Shown: positions 27,984-39,383 of the stretch, one piece after another
Position numbering within the stretch: the stretch's first letter is position 1
Layout of the letters: every line of letters begins with the position of its first letter
From: Pseudomonas citri
GTDB taxonomy: Bacteria > Pseudomonadota > Gammaproteobacteria > Pseudomonadales > Pseudomonadaceae
Reading direction: 5' to 3'
DNA: 64,000 nt
Assembly (NCBI RefSeq): GCF_025336485.1
Contig: NZ_JAODAB010000001.1
Location: forward strand, 124,001-188,000
Translations under genes and position numbers: made by a program
The notes under the pieces: model-generated
What the model saw: only the letters and a program-made list of their open reading frames with translations
Databases searched by the model: none
Told to the model about the DNA's origin: nothing

Positions 27984-28028
27984 CAGGCCCCGCCACATTC
28001 GCAGCACCAGACACTTGAGGATCGAACG

Positions 28029-28181
28029 ATGAACTACGCCACTTATTACCGTTACGACAGCTTTACCGCCTGGCGATTTACCAGCCACCGCTCGGGACAG
28101 CCTGCCGCCTCCGATCGGTCACCTACCGGTGGCATGCCTGCTTTGCCGGCCAGTACAACCCACTGTCGAACACCCCAATAG
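28029..28181 (+). CDS. second small aromatic-rich ORF before aroF
   Basis: A 50-codon ORF between the terminator and aroF, with GAGG eight bases before ATG. It begins MNYATYYRYDSFTAWRF (four Tyr, two Phe, one Trp in 17 residues) and then loses any aromatic bias. It may be a second control peptide or an upstream ORF affecting aroF translation. No function is known to me. Its stop is followed by a GC-rich hairpin. Confidence 0.6.
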   Translation: MNYATYYRYDSFTAWRFTSHRSGQPAASDRSPTGGMPALPASTTHCRTPQ

Positions 28182-28211
28182 GGCCGGCGCGCGGGAACGA
28201 ACCCGCGGCCC
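28182..28211 (+). other. GC-rich hairpin just before the aroF ribosome binding site
   Basis: CGCGGG-AACGAA-CCCGCG, extended by GGGCC/GGCCC, ends about 18 bases before the aroF ATG and starts right at the stop of the second small ORF. There is no T run, so it is more likely a translation or stability element than a terminator. Confidence 0.5.
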
Positions 28212-28228
28212 GTCCAGGAAGCCAGATC

Positions 28229-29299
28229 ATGAATTCGTCCGTCTCCGCTTTGCCGCTGTCCACGCTCAACCCAGCCAACGAAGCCCTGACCCTGCGTCTG
28301 CCCAGCTCGTTGCAGCTCAAGCACCAACTGCCCCTCAGCACCGTACTGAGCCAGCAAGTAAGCGCTCATCGCCAGGCGATCCGCGCAATCCTCGACGGTG
28401 AGGATTCCCGTCTGCTGGTCATCGTCGGTCCTTGCTCGATCCACGACCCGAAATCCGCCCTCGAATACGCCGCTAACCTGGCTCGCCTGTCCGATGAAGT
28501 GAGCGACAGCATGCTGCTGGTGATGCGCGCCTACGTGGAAAAGCCCCGCACCACGGTGGGCTGGAAAGGCCTGGCCTACGATCCCGGCCTGGATGGCAGC
28601 GATGACATGGCCGCCGGCCTCACGCTGTCCCGCGAGCTGATGCGGGAAGTGCTGCGGCTAGGCTTGCCCGTTGCCACCGAACTGTTGCAACCCATGGCTG
28701 CCAGTTACTTCGATGACCTGCTCAGTTGGGTCGCTATCGGCGCGCGCACCACCGAATCGCAGATCCACCGGGAAATGGCCAGCGGCCTGGGCATGCCGGT
28801 CGGCTTCAAGAACGGCACGGACGGTGGTGTCGGCATTGCCTGCGATGCCATGCGCTCGGCCGCCCACCCTCACCGGCATTTCGGCGTCGACAGCCAGGGA
28901 CATCCGGCGATTATCCAGACACCGGGCAACCCCGACACCCATCTGGTGTTGCGCGGCGGACATCGCGGACCAAACTACGACCAGCAGAGCGTCGCACAAG
29001 TACACAACGACCTGGCCCGCCTCAAGATTCCGGCCCGGATCATGGTGGACTGCAGCCATGCCAACAGCGGCAAAGACCCATTGCGCCAGCCGCAGGTATT
29101 CAATGACGTACTGGAGCAACGTCTGCAAGGCAACCATGCCCTCATCGGCATGATGCTGGAAAGCCACCTGTTCGAAGGCTGCCAGGCGCTGGGCCCTTCG
29201 ATGCGCTATGGCGTATCGGTCACCGATGGTTGCCTGGGGTGGGAGTCCACCGAGCAACTGTTGCGCCAGGCCCATCGCAGATTGCAATCGCCAGCCTGA
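28229..29299 (+). CDS. aroF: 3-deoxy-7-phosphoheptulonate (DAHP) synthase, type I
   Basis: 356-residue first enzyme of the shikimate pathway (phosphoenolpyruvate plus erythrose-4-phosphate). Family marks are LLVIVGPCSIHDPKSALEYA, MRAYVEKPRTTVGWKGL, GARTTESQIHREMASGL, VGFKNGTDG, VLRGGHRGPNY and VDCSHANSGKDP, which hold substrate and metal ligands. The isozyme letter is uncertain: pseudomonads have Tyr- and Trp-sensitive forms. The preceding leader with Phe, Tyr and Trp codons suggests control by several aromatic amino acids. AGGA lies ten bases before the ATG. Confidence 0.94.
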   Translation: MNSSVSALPLSTLNPANEALTLRLPSSLQLKHQLPLSTVLSQQVSAHRQAIRAILDGEDSRLLVIVGPCSIHDPKSALEYAANLARLSDEVSDSMLLVMRAYVEKPRTTVGWKGLAYDPGLDGSDDMAAGLTLSRELMREVLRLGLPVATELLQPMAASYFDDLLSWVAIGARTTESQIHREMASGLGMPVGFKNGTDGGVGIACDAMRSAAHPHRHFGVDSQGHPAIIQTPGNPDTHLVLRGGHRGPNYDQQSVAQVHNDLARLKIPARIMVDCSHANSGKDPLRQPQVFNDVLEQRLQGNHALIGMMLESHLFEGCQALGPSMRYGVSVTDGCLGWESTEQLLRQAHRRLQSPA

Positions 29300-29338
29300 G
29301 TCTCTCCCTGAATGCGCCCTCCTCGGGGAGGGCCTTGC

Positions 29339-30400
29339 TCAGCCTTGCGCCTTGGAGCGAACCTGGACTGTCACCCACTCGGAACGCTGGGTGACGTCAT
29401 CCAGGCGTTCGACCTGATAGAACACGCTCACCGATCGGTCGCGCTGGTCCTGCCAGTACTGCGCAGGAATCATGAAAACCAGCGGCTGACCCGCCGTGGC
29501 CTCGGTGATTTCGCGCTCACAGACATAGGCGGAGTTTCCATTACACTGCAACCAGACCAACTCGCCCGCCTCGATCCCGGCACCGTCAATGACAATCGTC
29601 ACCCCTTCTTGCAGGTCGTCGACATCCAGCCAGCCCTCCTCCAGCTCGCGAATCTGGAGCGCCTTCAACGCGGGACGCACCAGCGGACCGATATGTAATG
29701 ACAAGGGCGCGGCGCGACGCACCGAATGTCCCCGCCTGACGACATAGCTCAAAGCCAGGTTATGCCCCCTATGGGGAACGATCAGCGAATGATCGATCCA
29801 CAGCGACACCTCGCGCCCCACAGCATGGGCCTCTACCTCCAGTACATCGCGCCAAAGCGTCTTGGCGTTCCTGCTGGCCGTCAGGATCAATCGATCGCCG
29901 ACAGCCATCCTGGCGTAAGGCCGAATAGTCACCCACGTTCCGTCAGGCACCCGATTCGGATCGAGGCTGCCGCCGACCGCATCGTTGGCAACGGCAGGCA
30001 GCAGTTGCGGTGCCACGTCACCGATATTCAGTTGCAAGGGCTCTGAAACCAGCGTGGCCGGCAGCCGTTTACCCGTAACTTGATAGCAGATATCCAGGGA
30101 ACCACCGTCCAACTCGGCGATATGTGGTTCGCGCACGACGAACACAACGTTTCGCCCCACTTGCCGCTCCGTTACGAACCCGGTCACTTCGTGCCGGTAG
30201 GGCTCGCCATCGTTATTGAGCCCGTGCCAACGCAGCAGCACCGCGTCCCCGCAGGTCATCATGGGATAAGGCCTGACAGTGATGACGGCCTTGCGCCAAG
30301 CGGGGTCGATCACCCCATCCTTGGCCGCCGCCAGGATCGGTGGAGGCAGCCTCACATTTGATAAGGCGCGTGATTGTTGAATCGATATGTAGGTAGTCAT
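29339..30400 (-). CDS. hypothetical protein with three tandem beta-rich repeats
   Basis: 353 residues and no signal peptide. I do not recognise a function. From about residue 22 the protein consists of three repeats of about 110 residues. Repeat 1 has IDPAWRKAVITVRPYPMMTCGD, repeat 2 LDPNRVPDGTWVTIRPYARMAVGD, and repeat 3 LDVDDLQEGVTIVIDGAGIEAGE. Each goes on with a W/V-rich stretch and ends in a Y-x-V/VxY pattern (ICYQVTGK, LSYVVRRG, VFYQVERL). The repeats look Ig-like. ATG 30400 follows GGAGCC. It is convergent with aroF, with a 39-bp gap. Confidence 0.7.
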   Translation of the reverse strand: MTTYISIQQSRALSNVRLPPPILAAAKDGVIDPAWRKAVITVRPYPMMTCGDAVLLRWHGLNNDGEPYRHEVTGFVTERQVGRNVVFVVREPHIAELDGGSLDICYQVTGKRLPATLVSEPLQLNIGDVAPQLLPAVANDAVGGSLDPNRVPDGTWVTIRPYARMAVGDRLILTASRNAKTLWRDVLEVEAHAVGREVSLWIDHSLIVPHRGHNLALSYVVRRGHSVRRAAPLSLHIGPLVRPALKALQIRELEEGWLDVDDLQEGVTIVIDGAGIEAGELVWLQCNGNSAYVCEREITEATAGQPLVFMIPAQYWQDQRDRSVSVFYQVERLDDVTQRSEWVTVQVRSKAQG

Positions 30401-30703
30401 GTACAGGCTCCAGTCCTTGGATAAAGGCAACGCTGTTCCGTAGCGGTACCTGGAGAAATCATTAAAGCCCAGCCAGCCCAAACCTGCAGTCGGACAAGAC
30501 GACAGCGCGCGTGATCTTCTTTCCCTTGAAGCTGTAGCTGCCGAACGACGGCGCCTATCGGAAGAATCCAGGTACTTTGCCCGTCATTCGACCTCCCCGC
30601 CTGATTCTTCCCACCTTTTTTATTCCGGTTTCAGCAGGCCCCCTCGGCTTCCTCCTACACCGACGGCCAGGAGCCTGCATTAGAGTGAGGAGGCGAATTC
30701 AAG

Positions 30704-31597
30704 ATGAACCTCTTCGAAAAAGGTACGAACATGCAACGGAATGCAATCACTCGATTTCCTATCCTGCTGGTCCATGGATTGTTCGGGTTTGACCGGATCG
30801 ACGGCTTCGAACTCTTCCACGCCATCAAGCAGGCACTGCGCAACGGTGGCGCCCGGGTGTTCATCCCGCACCTGTCCGCCACCCACTCCAGCGAAGCCCG
30901 GGGCGAACAACTGCTGGCCCAGGTCGAGCGTGTCCTGGCGGGAACCGGCGTCACCCGGGTCAACCTCATCGGCCACAGCCACGGAGCCCTGGCCGCCCGT
31001 TATGCCGCCGCCCGGAACCCCGAAAAAATTGCCTCGGTCACCTCGGTCAGCGGTCCCAACCATGGCTCCGAACTGGCGGACTTCCTGCACAAGGCACTCA
31101 CCCCGGGACGCCTGCCGGAGCGCGTGGCAAACACTGTCGCCACGCTTTTTGCCGACTTCACCTGCCAGCTCAGCGGCCAGCCGCAGCTTTCACCCTGTGC
31201 CGTCGCCTCGTTGGCAGCCCTGACCACCGAAGGTGTCGGGGCGTTCAATGACCGATACCCTCAAGGTTTACCCAAAAACTGGGGTGGCAGCGGGCCCGCC
31301 GTGGTCAACGGGGTGCGCTACTATTCCTGGAGCGGCACGCTGCAACAGCCTTCCTGCGCCACGACATCCACGGAGCGTTTCTGCCGGGCATTTTCCGAGT
31401 ATTTCATTACCGAAGCCGGGCAGAACGACGGCATTGTCGGACGTTTCAGTTCGCATCTGGGCAAGGTCATCCGTTCCGACTATCCGCTGGACCACCTGGC
31501 TTTGCTCAACCCGACGGCCGTCCCTGCGTCCAAGGGCGCGGACCCGGCGATGCTGTATGTGCGCCACGCCGAACGCCTGCGCAACGCCGGTCTTTGA
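30704..31597 (+). CDS. triacylglycerol lipase (family I.1-like, no signal peptide)
   Basis: Alpha/beta hydrolase of 297 residues. It has the oxyanion motif LLVHGLFGFD, nucleophile elbow GHSHG at about residues 90-94, and probable catalytic Asp and His in AGQNDGIVG and DYPLDHLALL. Four Cys are present late in the protein. No Sec signal is seen and no lipase foldase gene is adjacent. This recalls the shorter, foldase-independent group around Proteus lipase. An alternative start is the ATG nine codons downstream (MQRNAITRF). Confidence 0.88.
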   Translation: MNLFEKGTNMQRNAITRFPILLVHGLFGFDRIDGFELFHAIKQALRNGGARVFIPHLSATHSSEARGEQLLAQVERVLAGTGVTRVNLIGHSHGALAARYAAARNPEKIASVTSVSGPNHGSELADFLHKALTPGRLPERVANTVATLFADFTCQLSGQPQLSPCAVASLAALTTEGVGAFNDRYPQGLPKNWGGSGPAVVNGVRYYSWSGTLQQPSCATTSTERFCRAFSEYFITEAGQNDGIVGRFSSHLGKVIRSDYPLDHLALLNPTAVPASKGADPAMLYVRHAERLRNAGL

Positions 31598-31667
31598 TCG
31601 CCGGTGGCCTGTACTGGATGAATCCGGTAGGCTCAATGCCTTTAACGAATCGAAAGGAATTTTCCCC

Positions 31668-31949
31668 ATGGCCAAAGCCACTGCCCGCCACATCCTGGTG
31701 TCCACCGAAGCCAAGTGCAACGAACTCAAGGCCCAGATCGAAGCCGGTGCCGATTTCGCCGAAGTTGCCAAGGCCAACTCTTCCTGCCCGTCCAGCCGCC
31801 AGGGCGGTGACCTGGGCTCGTTCGGTCCAGGCCAGATGGTCAAGGAATTCGACACTGTGGTGTTCAGCGCCCCGATCAATGTGGTCCAGGGCCCGGTCAA
31901 GACCCAGTTCGGCTACCACCTGCTGGAAGTGACCAGCCGCCAGGATTGA
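31668..31949 (+). CDS. ppiC: parvulin-type peptidyl-prolyl isomerase
   Basis: 93-residue single-domain rotamase: ARHILVSTEAKCNELKAQIEAGADF, SSCPSSRQGGDLGSFGPGQMV, TQFGYHLLEV. It is cytoplasmic, with no signal. The ATG at 31668 follows AAAGGAA. A second, more divergent copy is at 47301. Confidence 0.93.
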   Translation: MAKATARHILVSTEAKCNELKAQIEAGADFAEVAKANSSCPSSRQGGDLGSFGPGQMVKEFDTVVFSAPINVVQGPVKTQFGYHLLEVTSRQD

Positions 31950-31974
31950 TTCCGATTTATCGGCATGAAGCCCC

Positions 31975-32014
31975 TTGTGGGAGCATGGCTTGCTCCCACA
32001 AGCCTTGCTCCCAC
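31975..32014. repeat. REP-type palindrome after ppiC
   Basis: TTGTGGGAGC...GCTCCCACAA (31975-31984, 31992-32001) followed by another GCTCCCACAG copy. This is the common Pseudomonas extragenic palindrome and probably also ends the ppiC transcript. Confidence 0.8.
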
Positions 32015-32101
32015 AGATAAATCCCTTCGCCACAGCGCTGGCGATTCACGCGCCGCTCGCGTACAAATCCTGTCATCGATCACCCGGCTCTAAGGCTGAC
32101 A

Positions 32102-33970
32102 ATGCGACTGGCGCTCCCTTCACTGCTATTGACTGCCGTGGCCCTGCTGACAGCCGCCGGCGGCGTCGATGCAGCACCGCAACAGGCCCTGACCGTCTAC
32201 GGTGAACCGGCCAAGTACGCCGAAGGCTTCGGCCACTTCGCCTACACCAACCCCCAGGCCCCCAAGGGCGGGACGATGCGCCGCTCGGCCGTCGAGATCG
32301 GCCACTTCGACCATATCCTGCCCTACATCGACAAAGGCATCGGCGTCAGCCAGATCGACGGGATGCTGTATTCACCGCTGGCCCAGCGTTCGCTGGATGA
32401 GCCTTATACCGTTTACGGCCTGGTGGCGCAGAAGATGGAACGTGCCGACGATGGCCTGTCCCTGCGTTTCTACCTCAATCCCAAGGCGCGCTTCGCCGAC
32501 GGCAAGCCCATCACCGCCCAGGACGTGCGCTACAGCTTCGAGCTGCTGATGACCCAGGGCAGCCTGCGTTATCGGACCCAGTTCGCGGCGGTCAAGGACG
32601 TCGTGGTGGAGGACGAACGCACCGTTCGCTTCAACTTCAAGAACAACGAAAGCCGCACCCTCCCCCTGGACATCGCCACCCTGCCAGTCTTCCCGGAGCA
32701 CTGGTGGAAAACCCGCGACTTCGCCAATGGCGGCGGCTACGAGGCACCATTGGGCAGCGGCCCGTACCGGGTGAGCAAGGTCGATTCCGGGCGCAGCATC
32801 ACCTTCGAGCGCAATGCCGACTGGTGGGGCAAGGACCTGCCGGTCAGTCGGGGCCTCTACAACTTCGACCATTTCAGTATCGAGTACTTTGGCGACACCG
32901 ACGTCGCCCGCCAGGTGTTGCGCGGCGGTGCCTACGACTACAACCGCGAATTCTCCGCCACCGGCTTTTCCATCGGTTATGACAGCCCCGCCCTGCGCGA
33001 CGGTCGCCTGCAAAAGGCCCACCTGGCCACCGAGGCACCGCAGACCGCCCAGGGTTTTGTGTTCAACCTGCAAAAACCGCAATTCCAGGACCGGCGTGTG
33101 CGCCAGGCCCTGGCGATGCTCTGGGATTTCGAGTGGAGCAACCGCCAGATGATGCGCAACCTCTATGTGCGCCAGCAGAGTTACTTTTCCAACACCGACC
33201 TCGCCGCCCGAGAACTGCCCGATGCAGGCGAGCTGGCGATTCTCGAACCTTTGCGCGGGAAAATCCCCGATGAAGTCTTCACCCAGGTATTCCAGGCGCC
33301 GAAAACCAACGGCAGCGGCGTAATCCGCGACAAGCAACTGCAAGCCCTGGCGTTACTGGAACAGGCCGGCTGGAAACCCGACGGCGACCGCCTGGTCAAT
33401 GCCGAGGGCGAGCCCTTGAGCTTTACCTTCCTGAACAGCCAGAACGGCATCGACCGCCTGCTGTTGCCCTACAAGCGCACCCTGGCGCAGATCGGCATCG
33501 ACATGAGCATCCGCCGCATCGACCCGTCCCAGTACGTCAACCGCCTGATGAGCCGCGACTACGACATGATCATCACCGGCTACCCCGTCAGCACCTCGCC
33601 CGGCATGGAGCTCTACAACTACTTCGGCTCGGCGGCGGCCAACGACCCGGGTGCCAACAACTACATGGCCTTGCAGAACCCGGCGGTGGACGCGCTGATC
33701 GACGGGCTGGTCAAAGCCACCACCCAGGCCGACATGCTGCGCCATGCCCACGCCCTGGACCGGGTGCTGCAATGGAACTACTACTGGATTCCCAACTATT
33801 ACCCGCCGGGCAGCTCGACCGTGTGGTGGAACCGCTTCGGCATCCCGAAGGTGCAGGCTAGCAATGACGAAGCCATCGAGAGCTGGTGGGAGATCAGCAC
33901 CACGCCGCTGACCAACGAACAGATGACCGCCGAGCGTATCAAGCGCGGCGCACCCGGAGGGCGGCATTGA
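32102..33970 (+). CDS. yejA: YejA-type periplasmic peptide-binding protein
   Basis: Solute-binding protein of 622 residues (SBP family 5). It has a signal peptide ending about VDAAPQ and the typical segments [36 protein letters not shown] and [18 protein letters not shown]. It delivers peptides, for microcin-C-like or oligopeptide cargo in relatives, to the YejBEF transporter encoded directly downstream. The last base overlaps the yejB start (TGATG). Confidence 0.93.
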   Translation: MRLALPSLLLTAVALLTAAGGVDAAPQQALTVYGEPAKYAEGFGHFAYTNPQAPKGGTMRRSAVEIGHFDHILPYIDKGIGVSQIDGMLYSPLAQRSLDEPYTVYGLVAQKMERADDGLSLRFYLNPKARFADGKPITAQDVRYSFELLMTQGSLRYRTQFAAVKDVVVEDERTVRFNFKNNESRTLPLDIATLPVFPEHWWKTRDFANGGGYEAPLGSGPYRVSKVDSGRSITFERNADWWGKDLPVSRGLYNFDHFSIEYFGDTDVARQVLRGGAYDYNREFSATGFSIGYDSPALRDGRLQKAHLATEAPQTAQGFVFNLQKPQFQDRRVRQALAMLWDFEWSNRQMMRNLYVRQQSYFSNTDLAARELPDAGELAILEPLRGKIPDEVFTQVFQAPKTNGSGVIRDKQLQALALLEQAGWKPDGDRLVNAEGEPLSFTFLNSQNGIDRLLLPYKRTLAQIGIDMSIRRIDPSQYVNRLMSRDYDMIITGYPVSTSPGMELYNYFGSAAANDPGANNYMALQNPAVDALIDGLVKATTQADMLRHAHALDRVLQWNYYWIPNYYPPGSSTVWWNRFGIPKVQASNDEAIESWWEISTTPLTNEQMTAERIKRGAPGGRH

Positions 33971-35028
33971 TGTGGACCTATATCGCGCGGCGCCTGCTGC
34001 TGATCATCCCGACGTTGGTGATCATCCTGCTGGTGAATTTCGTCATCGTCCAGGCCGCCCCGGGCGGTCCGGTGGAACAGGCCATCGCCCACCTGCAAGG
34101 CATCGGCGGCGCCGGTATCGGCAGCTCGGGCAATGCCATGGCCGGCAGTTCCCGGGCCAGTCGCGGCCTCGATCCGCAACTGATCAAGGACATCGAAAAA
34201 CAGTACGGCTTCGACAAGCCGGCCCACGAGCGCTTGTGGCTGATGCTCAGCAGCTACGCCCGGCTGGATTTCGGCAAGAGCTTCTTTCGCGGCGCCACGG
34301 TCACCGACCTGATCCTGGAAAAAATGCCGGTGACCATTTCCCTCGGGCTCTGGGCCACGCTACTCACGTACCTGGTGTCGATCCCCCTGGGTATCCGCAA
34401 GGCGGTGCACCATGGCTCGGCATTCGACATATGGAGCAGCACGGCGATCATCATTGGCTACGCCATGCCGGCCTTTCTCTTCGCGATGTTCCTGATCGTG
34501 GTGTTCGCTGGCGGCACGTCGCTGAACTGGTTTCCGGTGCGCGGCCTGGTGTCGGACGACTTCGAATCGCTGTCGACCCTGGGCAAGGTCGTCGATTACT
34601 TCTGGCACCTGGTATTGCCGGTGACAGCGCTGGTGATCGGCGGTTTCGCCACCCTGACGATCCTGACCAAGAATTCGTTCCTCAATGAAATCACCCGCCA
34701 GTACGTGGTCACGGCGCGGGCCAAGGGCATGAGCGAACGCCGGGTGCTGTACGGCCATGTGTTCCGCAATGCCATGCTGCTGGTGGTGTCCGGCATTCCC
34801 CAGGCGTTCATCAGCGTGTTCTTTGCCGGCTCCCTGCTGATCGAGGTGATCTTTTCCCTCGATGGCCTCGGGCGCATGAGCTACGAGGCCGCCGTGTCCC
34901 GGGATTATCCGGTGGTGTTCGGCTCGCTGTTCATCTTCACGCTGTTCGGCCTGCTCATCAAACTCATCGGCGATCTCTGCTACACCTTGGTGGACCCGCG
35001 TATCGACTTCGCCGCGAGGAACGCCTGA
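33970..35028 (+). CDS. yejB: YejB-type ABC transporter permease
   Basis: Inner-membrane permease (352 residues) starting [21 protein letters not shown]. It has a first helix, a periplasmic region and a BPD_transp_1 domain with the EAA-like loop [21 protein letters not shown]. An upstream in-frame stretch inside yejA is rejected because the overlapping TGATG gives a coupled start. It overlaps yejE in the same way. Confidence 0.94.
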   Translation: MWTYIARRLLLIIPTLVIILLVNFVIVQAAPGGPVEQAIAHLQGIGGAGIGSSGNAMAGSSRASRGLDPQLIKDIEKQYGFDKPAHERLWLMLSSYARLDFGKSFFRGATVTDLILEKMPVTISLGLWATLLTYLVSIPLGIRKAVHHGSAFDIWSSTAIIIGYAMPAFLFAMFLIVVFAGGTSLNWFPVRGLVSDDFESLSTLGKVVDYFWHLVLPVTALVIGGFATLTILTKNSFLNEITRQYVVTARAKGMSERRVLYGHVFRNAMLLVVSGIPQAFISVFFAGSLLIEVIFSLDGLGRMSYEAAVSRDYPVVFGSLFIFTLFGLLIKLIGDLCYTLVDPRIDFAARNA

Positions 35029-36050
35029 TGTTCAGACTTTCGCCCTTGGGCCGCCGGCGTCTGGAGCGTTTCAAGAAAAACCGTCGGGGCTGGTGGTCGC
35101 TGTGGCTGTTCATTGGCCTATTCACCCTCACCCTGGGCGGCGAACTGATCGCCAACGACAAGCCGCTGGTGGTGAGTTACCAAGGTTCGCTGTATTTCCC
35201 GGTGTTCAAGCGCTACACCGAGCAGGTGTTCGGCGGGCAACTGCCGTTCCAGGCCGACTACCGCAGCAGCTACGTGCAGGACCTGATCCACAAGGACGGC
35301 GGCTGGCTGTTGTTCCCGCCGATTCCGTTCAGCGACGACACGCCCAACTACGACCTCAACCAACCGGCGCCGAGCCCACCCACATCGGTGAATTGGCTAG
35401 GCACCGACGATCAGTCCCGGGACGTGCTGGCCCGGGTGATCTTCGGCGCGCGGGTGTCGATCCTGTTCGCCCTGGCACTGACCGCCATCAGCGCGCTGAT
35501 CGGCATCGCCGCCGGTGCGTTGCAGGGCTATTACGGCGGCTGGGTGGACCTGCTGGGGCAACGCTTGCTGGAAGTCTGGTCCGGGCTGCCGGTGCTCTAC
35601 CTGCTGATCATCTTGTCGGGCTTCGTGGAGCCGAATTTCTGGTGGTTGCTGGGGATCATGGCGCTGTTTTCCTGGCTGGCCCTGGTGGACGTGGTCCGCG
35701 CCGAGTTCCTGCGCGGGCGCAACCTCGAATACGTGAAGGCTGCCAGGGCCCTGGGCCTGACCGACCGCAAGGTGATCGTGCGGCATATCCTGCCCAATGC
35801 GATGAATGCGACTCTGAGCTACCTGCCGTTCATCCTCACCGGGGCGATTTCCACCCTCACGGCCCTGGACTTCCTCGGCTTCGGCATGCCGACCGGCAGC
35901 GCGTCGCTGGGCGAATTGATCGGCCAGGGCAAGCAGAACCTGCAAGCGCCCTGGCTGGGGCTGACAGCGTTCTTCACCCTGGCGCTGATTCTTTCCCTGC
36001 TGGTGTTTATCGGCGAAGCGTTGCGCGACGCGTTTGATCCCCGATCTTGA
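35028..36050 (+). CDS. yejE: YejE-type ABC transporter permease
   Basis: Second permease of the system, 340 residues. The N-terminal segment LGRRRLERFKKNRRGWWSLWLF is followed by a helix, a long periplasmic part (LPFQADYRSSY, NWLGTDDQSRDVLARVIFGAR) and the EAA loop KAARALGLTDRKVIVRHILPNA. The end of the gene runs into a short tandem repeat. Confidence 0.94.
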   Translation: MFRLSPLGRRRLERFKKNRRGWWSLWLFIGLFTLTLGGELIANDKPLVVSYQGSLYFPVFKRYTEQVFGGQLPFQADYRSSYVQDLIHKDGGWLLFPPIPFSDDTPNYDLNQPAPSPPTSVNWLGTDDQSRDVLARVIFGARVSILFALALTAISALIGIAAGALQGYYGGWVDLLGQRLLEVWSGLPVLYLLIILSGFVEPNFWWLLGIMALFSWLALVDVVRAEFLRGRNLEYVKAARALGLTDRKVIVRHILPNAMNATLSYLPFILTGAISTLTALDFLGFGMPTGSASLGELIGQGKQNLQAPWLGLTAFFTLALILSLLVFIGEALRDAFDPRS

Positions 36051-36077
36051 TCCACGATCTTGATCCACGATCTTGAT
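36043..36077. repeat. 13-bp tandem repeat at the end of yejE
   Basis: GATCTTGATCCAC is present twice in full and a third time in part (9 bases), starting inside the last codons of yejE and covering its stop. Slippage here could alter the very end of YejE. Confidence 0.8.
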
Positions 36078-36103
36078 GCAGCGTCATGAGGCGAGATATT
36101 GAA

Positions 36104-37684
36104 ATGAGTGACAACCTGATCGAAATCCGCGACCTGAGCGTGGCCTTCAACGAACAGACGGTGGTGCGCAACCTGTGCCTGGACATCCGCCCCGGCGAAT
36201 GCCTGGCCCTGGTGGGTGAATCGGGCTCGGGCAAGTCGGTGACCGCCCATTCGATCCTGCAACTGCTGCCGCAAACCGAAAGCCGCACCAGCGGCAGCAT
36301 CCGCTATCGAGGCCAGGAGCTGGTGGGCGCCGACGCCCAGACCCTGCGCGAGCTGCGCGGTAACCGCATCGCGATGATCTTCCAGGAGCCGATGACCTCG
36401 CTGAACCCGCTGCACAGCGTCGAAAAGCAGATCGGCGAGACCCTGATGCTGCACAAGGGCCTGGGCGGTAAAGCGGCGCGCCAGCGCATTCTGGAACTGT
36501 TGGCCCTGGTGGGCATCCAGAACCCCGTCGAACGACTCAAGGCCTACCCCCATCAACTCTCCGGCGGCCAGCGGCAACGGGTGATGATCGCCATGGCCCT
36601 GGCCTGCGAGCCGGAACTGTTGATCGCCGACGAACCGACCACCGCGCTGGACGTGACCGTGCAGCGCAAGATCCTGCTGCTGCTCAAATCGTTGCAGCAA
36701 CGACTCGGCATGTCCCTGCTGCTGATCAGCCATGACTTGAACCTGGTGCGCAGCATCGCCCAACGGGTGTGCGTGATGAAGGCCGGAGAAATCGTCGAAC
36801 AGGCGCCTTGCGAGACACTGTTCAATGCCCCCAGGCACCCTTACAGCTGCGAACTGCTGCACGCCGAACCGGAAGGTGAAGCCTTGCCCCGGGACGAACG
36901 CGAAGACGTGCTGCGCGTGCAGGATCTGCGAGTGAGTTTTGCCCTCGGCGGCGGGCTGTTCCAGCGCAAGGAATACCTGCGCGCCGTGGACGGCATCAGC
37001 CTGAGCATCCAGCGCGGCAAGACCCTGGGCATCGTCGGCGAGTCCGGTTCCGGTAAGTCCACGCTCGGCCAGGCGATCCTGCGGCTGATCGAGTCCGAAG
37101 GCAGCATCCGCTTCAAGGGCGAGGCTCTCGACCAGCTCTCGCAGAAGGAACTGCGGCCGTGGCGCAAACAGATGCAGGTGGTGTTCCAGGACCCATTCGG
37201 TAGCCTCAGTCCGCGGATGTCGGTGCAGCAGATCATCAGCGAAGGCCTCGAGGTCCATAGCCCATCCAGCCCCGAGCAGTGTGAAGCCCAGGTGATCCAG
37301 GCCTTGAAGGAGGTCGGCCTCGACCCGCAGAGCCGCCATCGCTACCCCCACGAATTCTCCGGCGGCCAGCGCCAACGCATCGCCATTGCCCGGGCACTGG
37401 TACTGAAACCGGCGCTGATCCTGCTGGACGAACCGACCTCGGCGTTGGACCGCACCGTGCAGAAGCAAGTGGTCGCCCTGCTCCGCCAGCTCCAGGAAAA
37501 ACATGGCCTGACCTACCTGTTCATCAGCCACGACCTGGCGGTGATCCGCGCCCTGGCCCACGACATGATCGTGATCAAGGACGGCAAAGTGGTGGAACAA
37601 GGCGCCAGCCACGACGTGTTCGACTCCCCCCGGCATCCGTACACCAAAGAGTTGTTGGCGGCGGCGCATCCCGGATGGGCATAA
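36104..37684 (+). CDS. yejF: YejF-type ABC transporter ATPase (two ATPase domains)
   Basis: About 526 residues with two complete nucleotide-binding domains: Walker [10 protein letters not shown] and GESGSGKST, signatures LSGGQRQR and FSGGQRQR, Walker [13 protein letters not shown] and [12 protein letters not shown]. It powers YejBE. ATG 36104 ([11 protein letters not shown]) is preferred over one six codons earlier, because AGGCGAGA stands before it. Confidence 0.93.
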   Translation: MSDNLIEIRDLSVAFNEQTVVRNLCLDIRPGECLALVGESGSGKSVTAHSILQLLPQTESRTSGSIRYRGQELVGADAQTLRELRGNRIAMIFQEPMTSLNPLHSVEKQIGETLMLHKGLGGKAARQRILELLALVGIQNPVERLKAYPHQLSGGQRQRVMIAMALACEPELLIADEPTTALDVTVQRKILLLLKSLQQRLGMSLLLISHDLNLVRSIAQRVCVMKAGEIVEQAPCETLFNAPRHPYSCELLHAEPEGEALPRDEREDVLRVQDLRVSFALGGGLFQRKEYLRAVDGISLSIQRGKTLGIVGESGSGKSTLGQAILRLIESEGSIRFKGEALDQLSQKELRPWRKQMQVVFQDPFGSLSPRMSVQQIISEGLEVHSPSSPEQCEAQVIQALKEVGLDPQSRHRYPHEFSGGQRQRIAIARALVLKPALILLDEPTSALDRTVQKQVVALLRQLQEKHGLTYLFISHDLAVIRALAHDMIVIKDGKVVEQGASHDVFDSPRHPYTKELLAAAHPGWA

Positions 37685-37732
37685 TGCCGTGCGATGACGA
37701 CCTGACGGCAAGACAAAACCCGGATCAGCCCC

Positions 37733-39148
<1,416 letters not shown>

Positions 39149-39164
39149 AGAGACTCCGATCTCT
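39149..39164. promoter_or_regulatory. dyad AGAGA-N6-TCTCT, possible HbcR site 1
   Basis: AGAGACTCCGATCTCT lies immediately after the hbcR stop, about 220 bp upstream of the sigma-54 promoter. It may act as an upstream activating site. Confidence 0.45.
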
Positions 39165-39304
39165 AAATTTAGACAGTTCTCTTGAGAGCGCTCCGCGCTT
39201 ATTGCGAGCCGCCCCGCCCCCACAATTTTGAGCAGTCCACCGTCCCCTGCGGGAGCCAGCCTGCTCCGGGCGGCGATCCGACGATGAACCCGCACAACGC
39301 AAAA

Positions 39305-39318
39305 ATCTCAAAACAGAG
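39305..39318. promoter_or_regulatory. dyad TCTC-N6-GAGA, possible HbcR site 2
   Basis: TCTCAAAACAGAGA lies about 66-79 bp upstream of the sigma-54 promoter. It has the same 6-bp spacing and TCTC/GAGA arms as the first dyad but in the opposite arrangement. Confidence 0.4.
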
Positions 39319-39383
39319 ACAAACCCCTTCAAGTCGCCTTGCAAAACCCAACAATCTCTTTACATTTCAATTAGTTACAAACC

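Noticed and set aside
27784..28014. Minus-strand frames opposite the aroF leader
   Set aside because: The plus strand has the leader peptide and terminator with consistent pairing; the antisense frames show no similarity.
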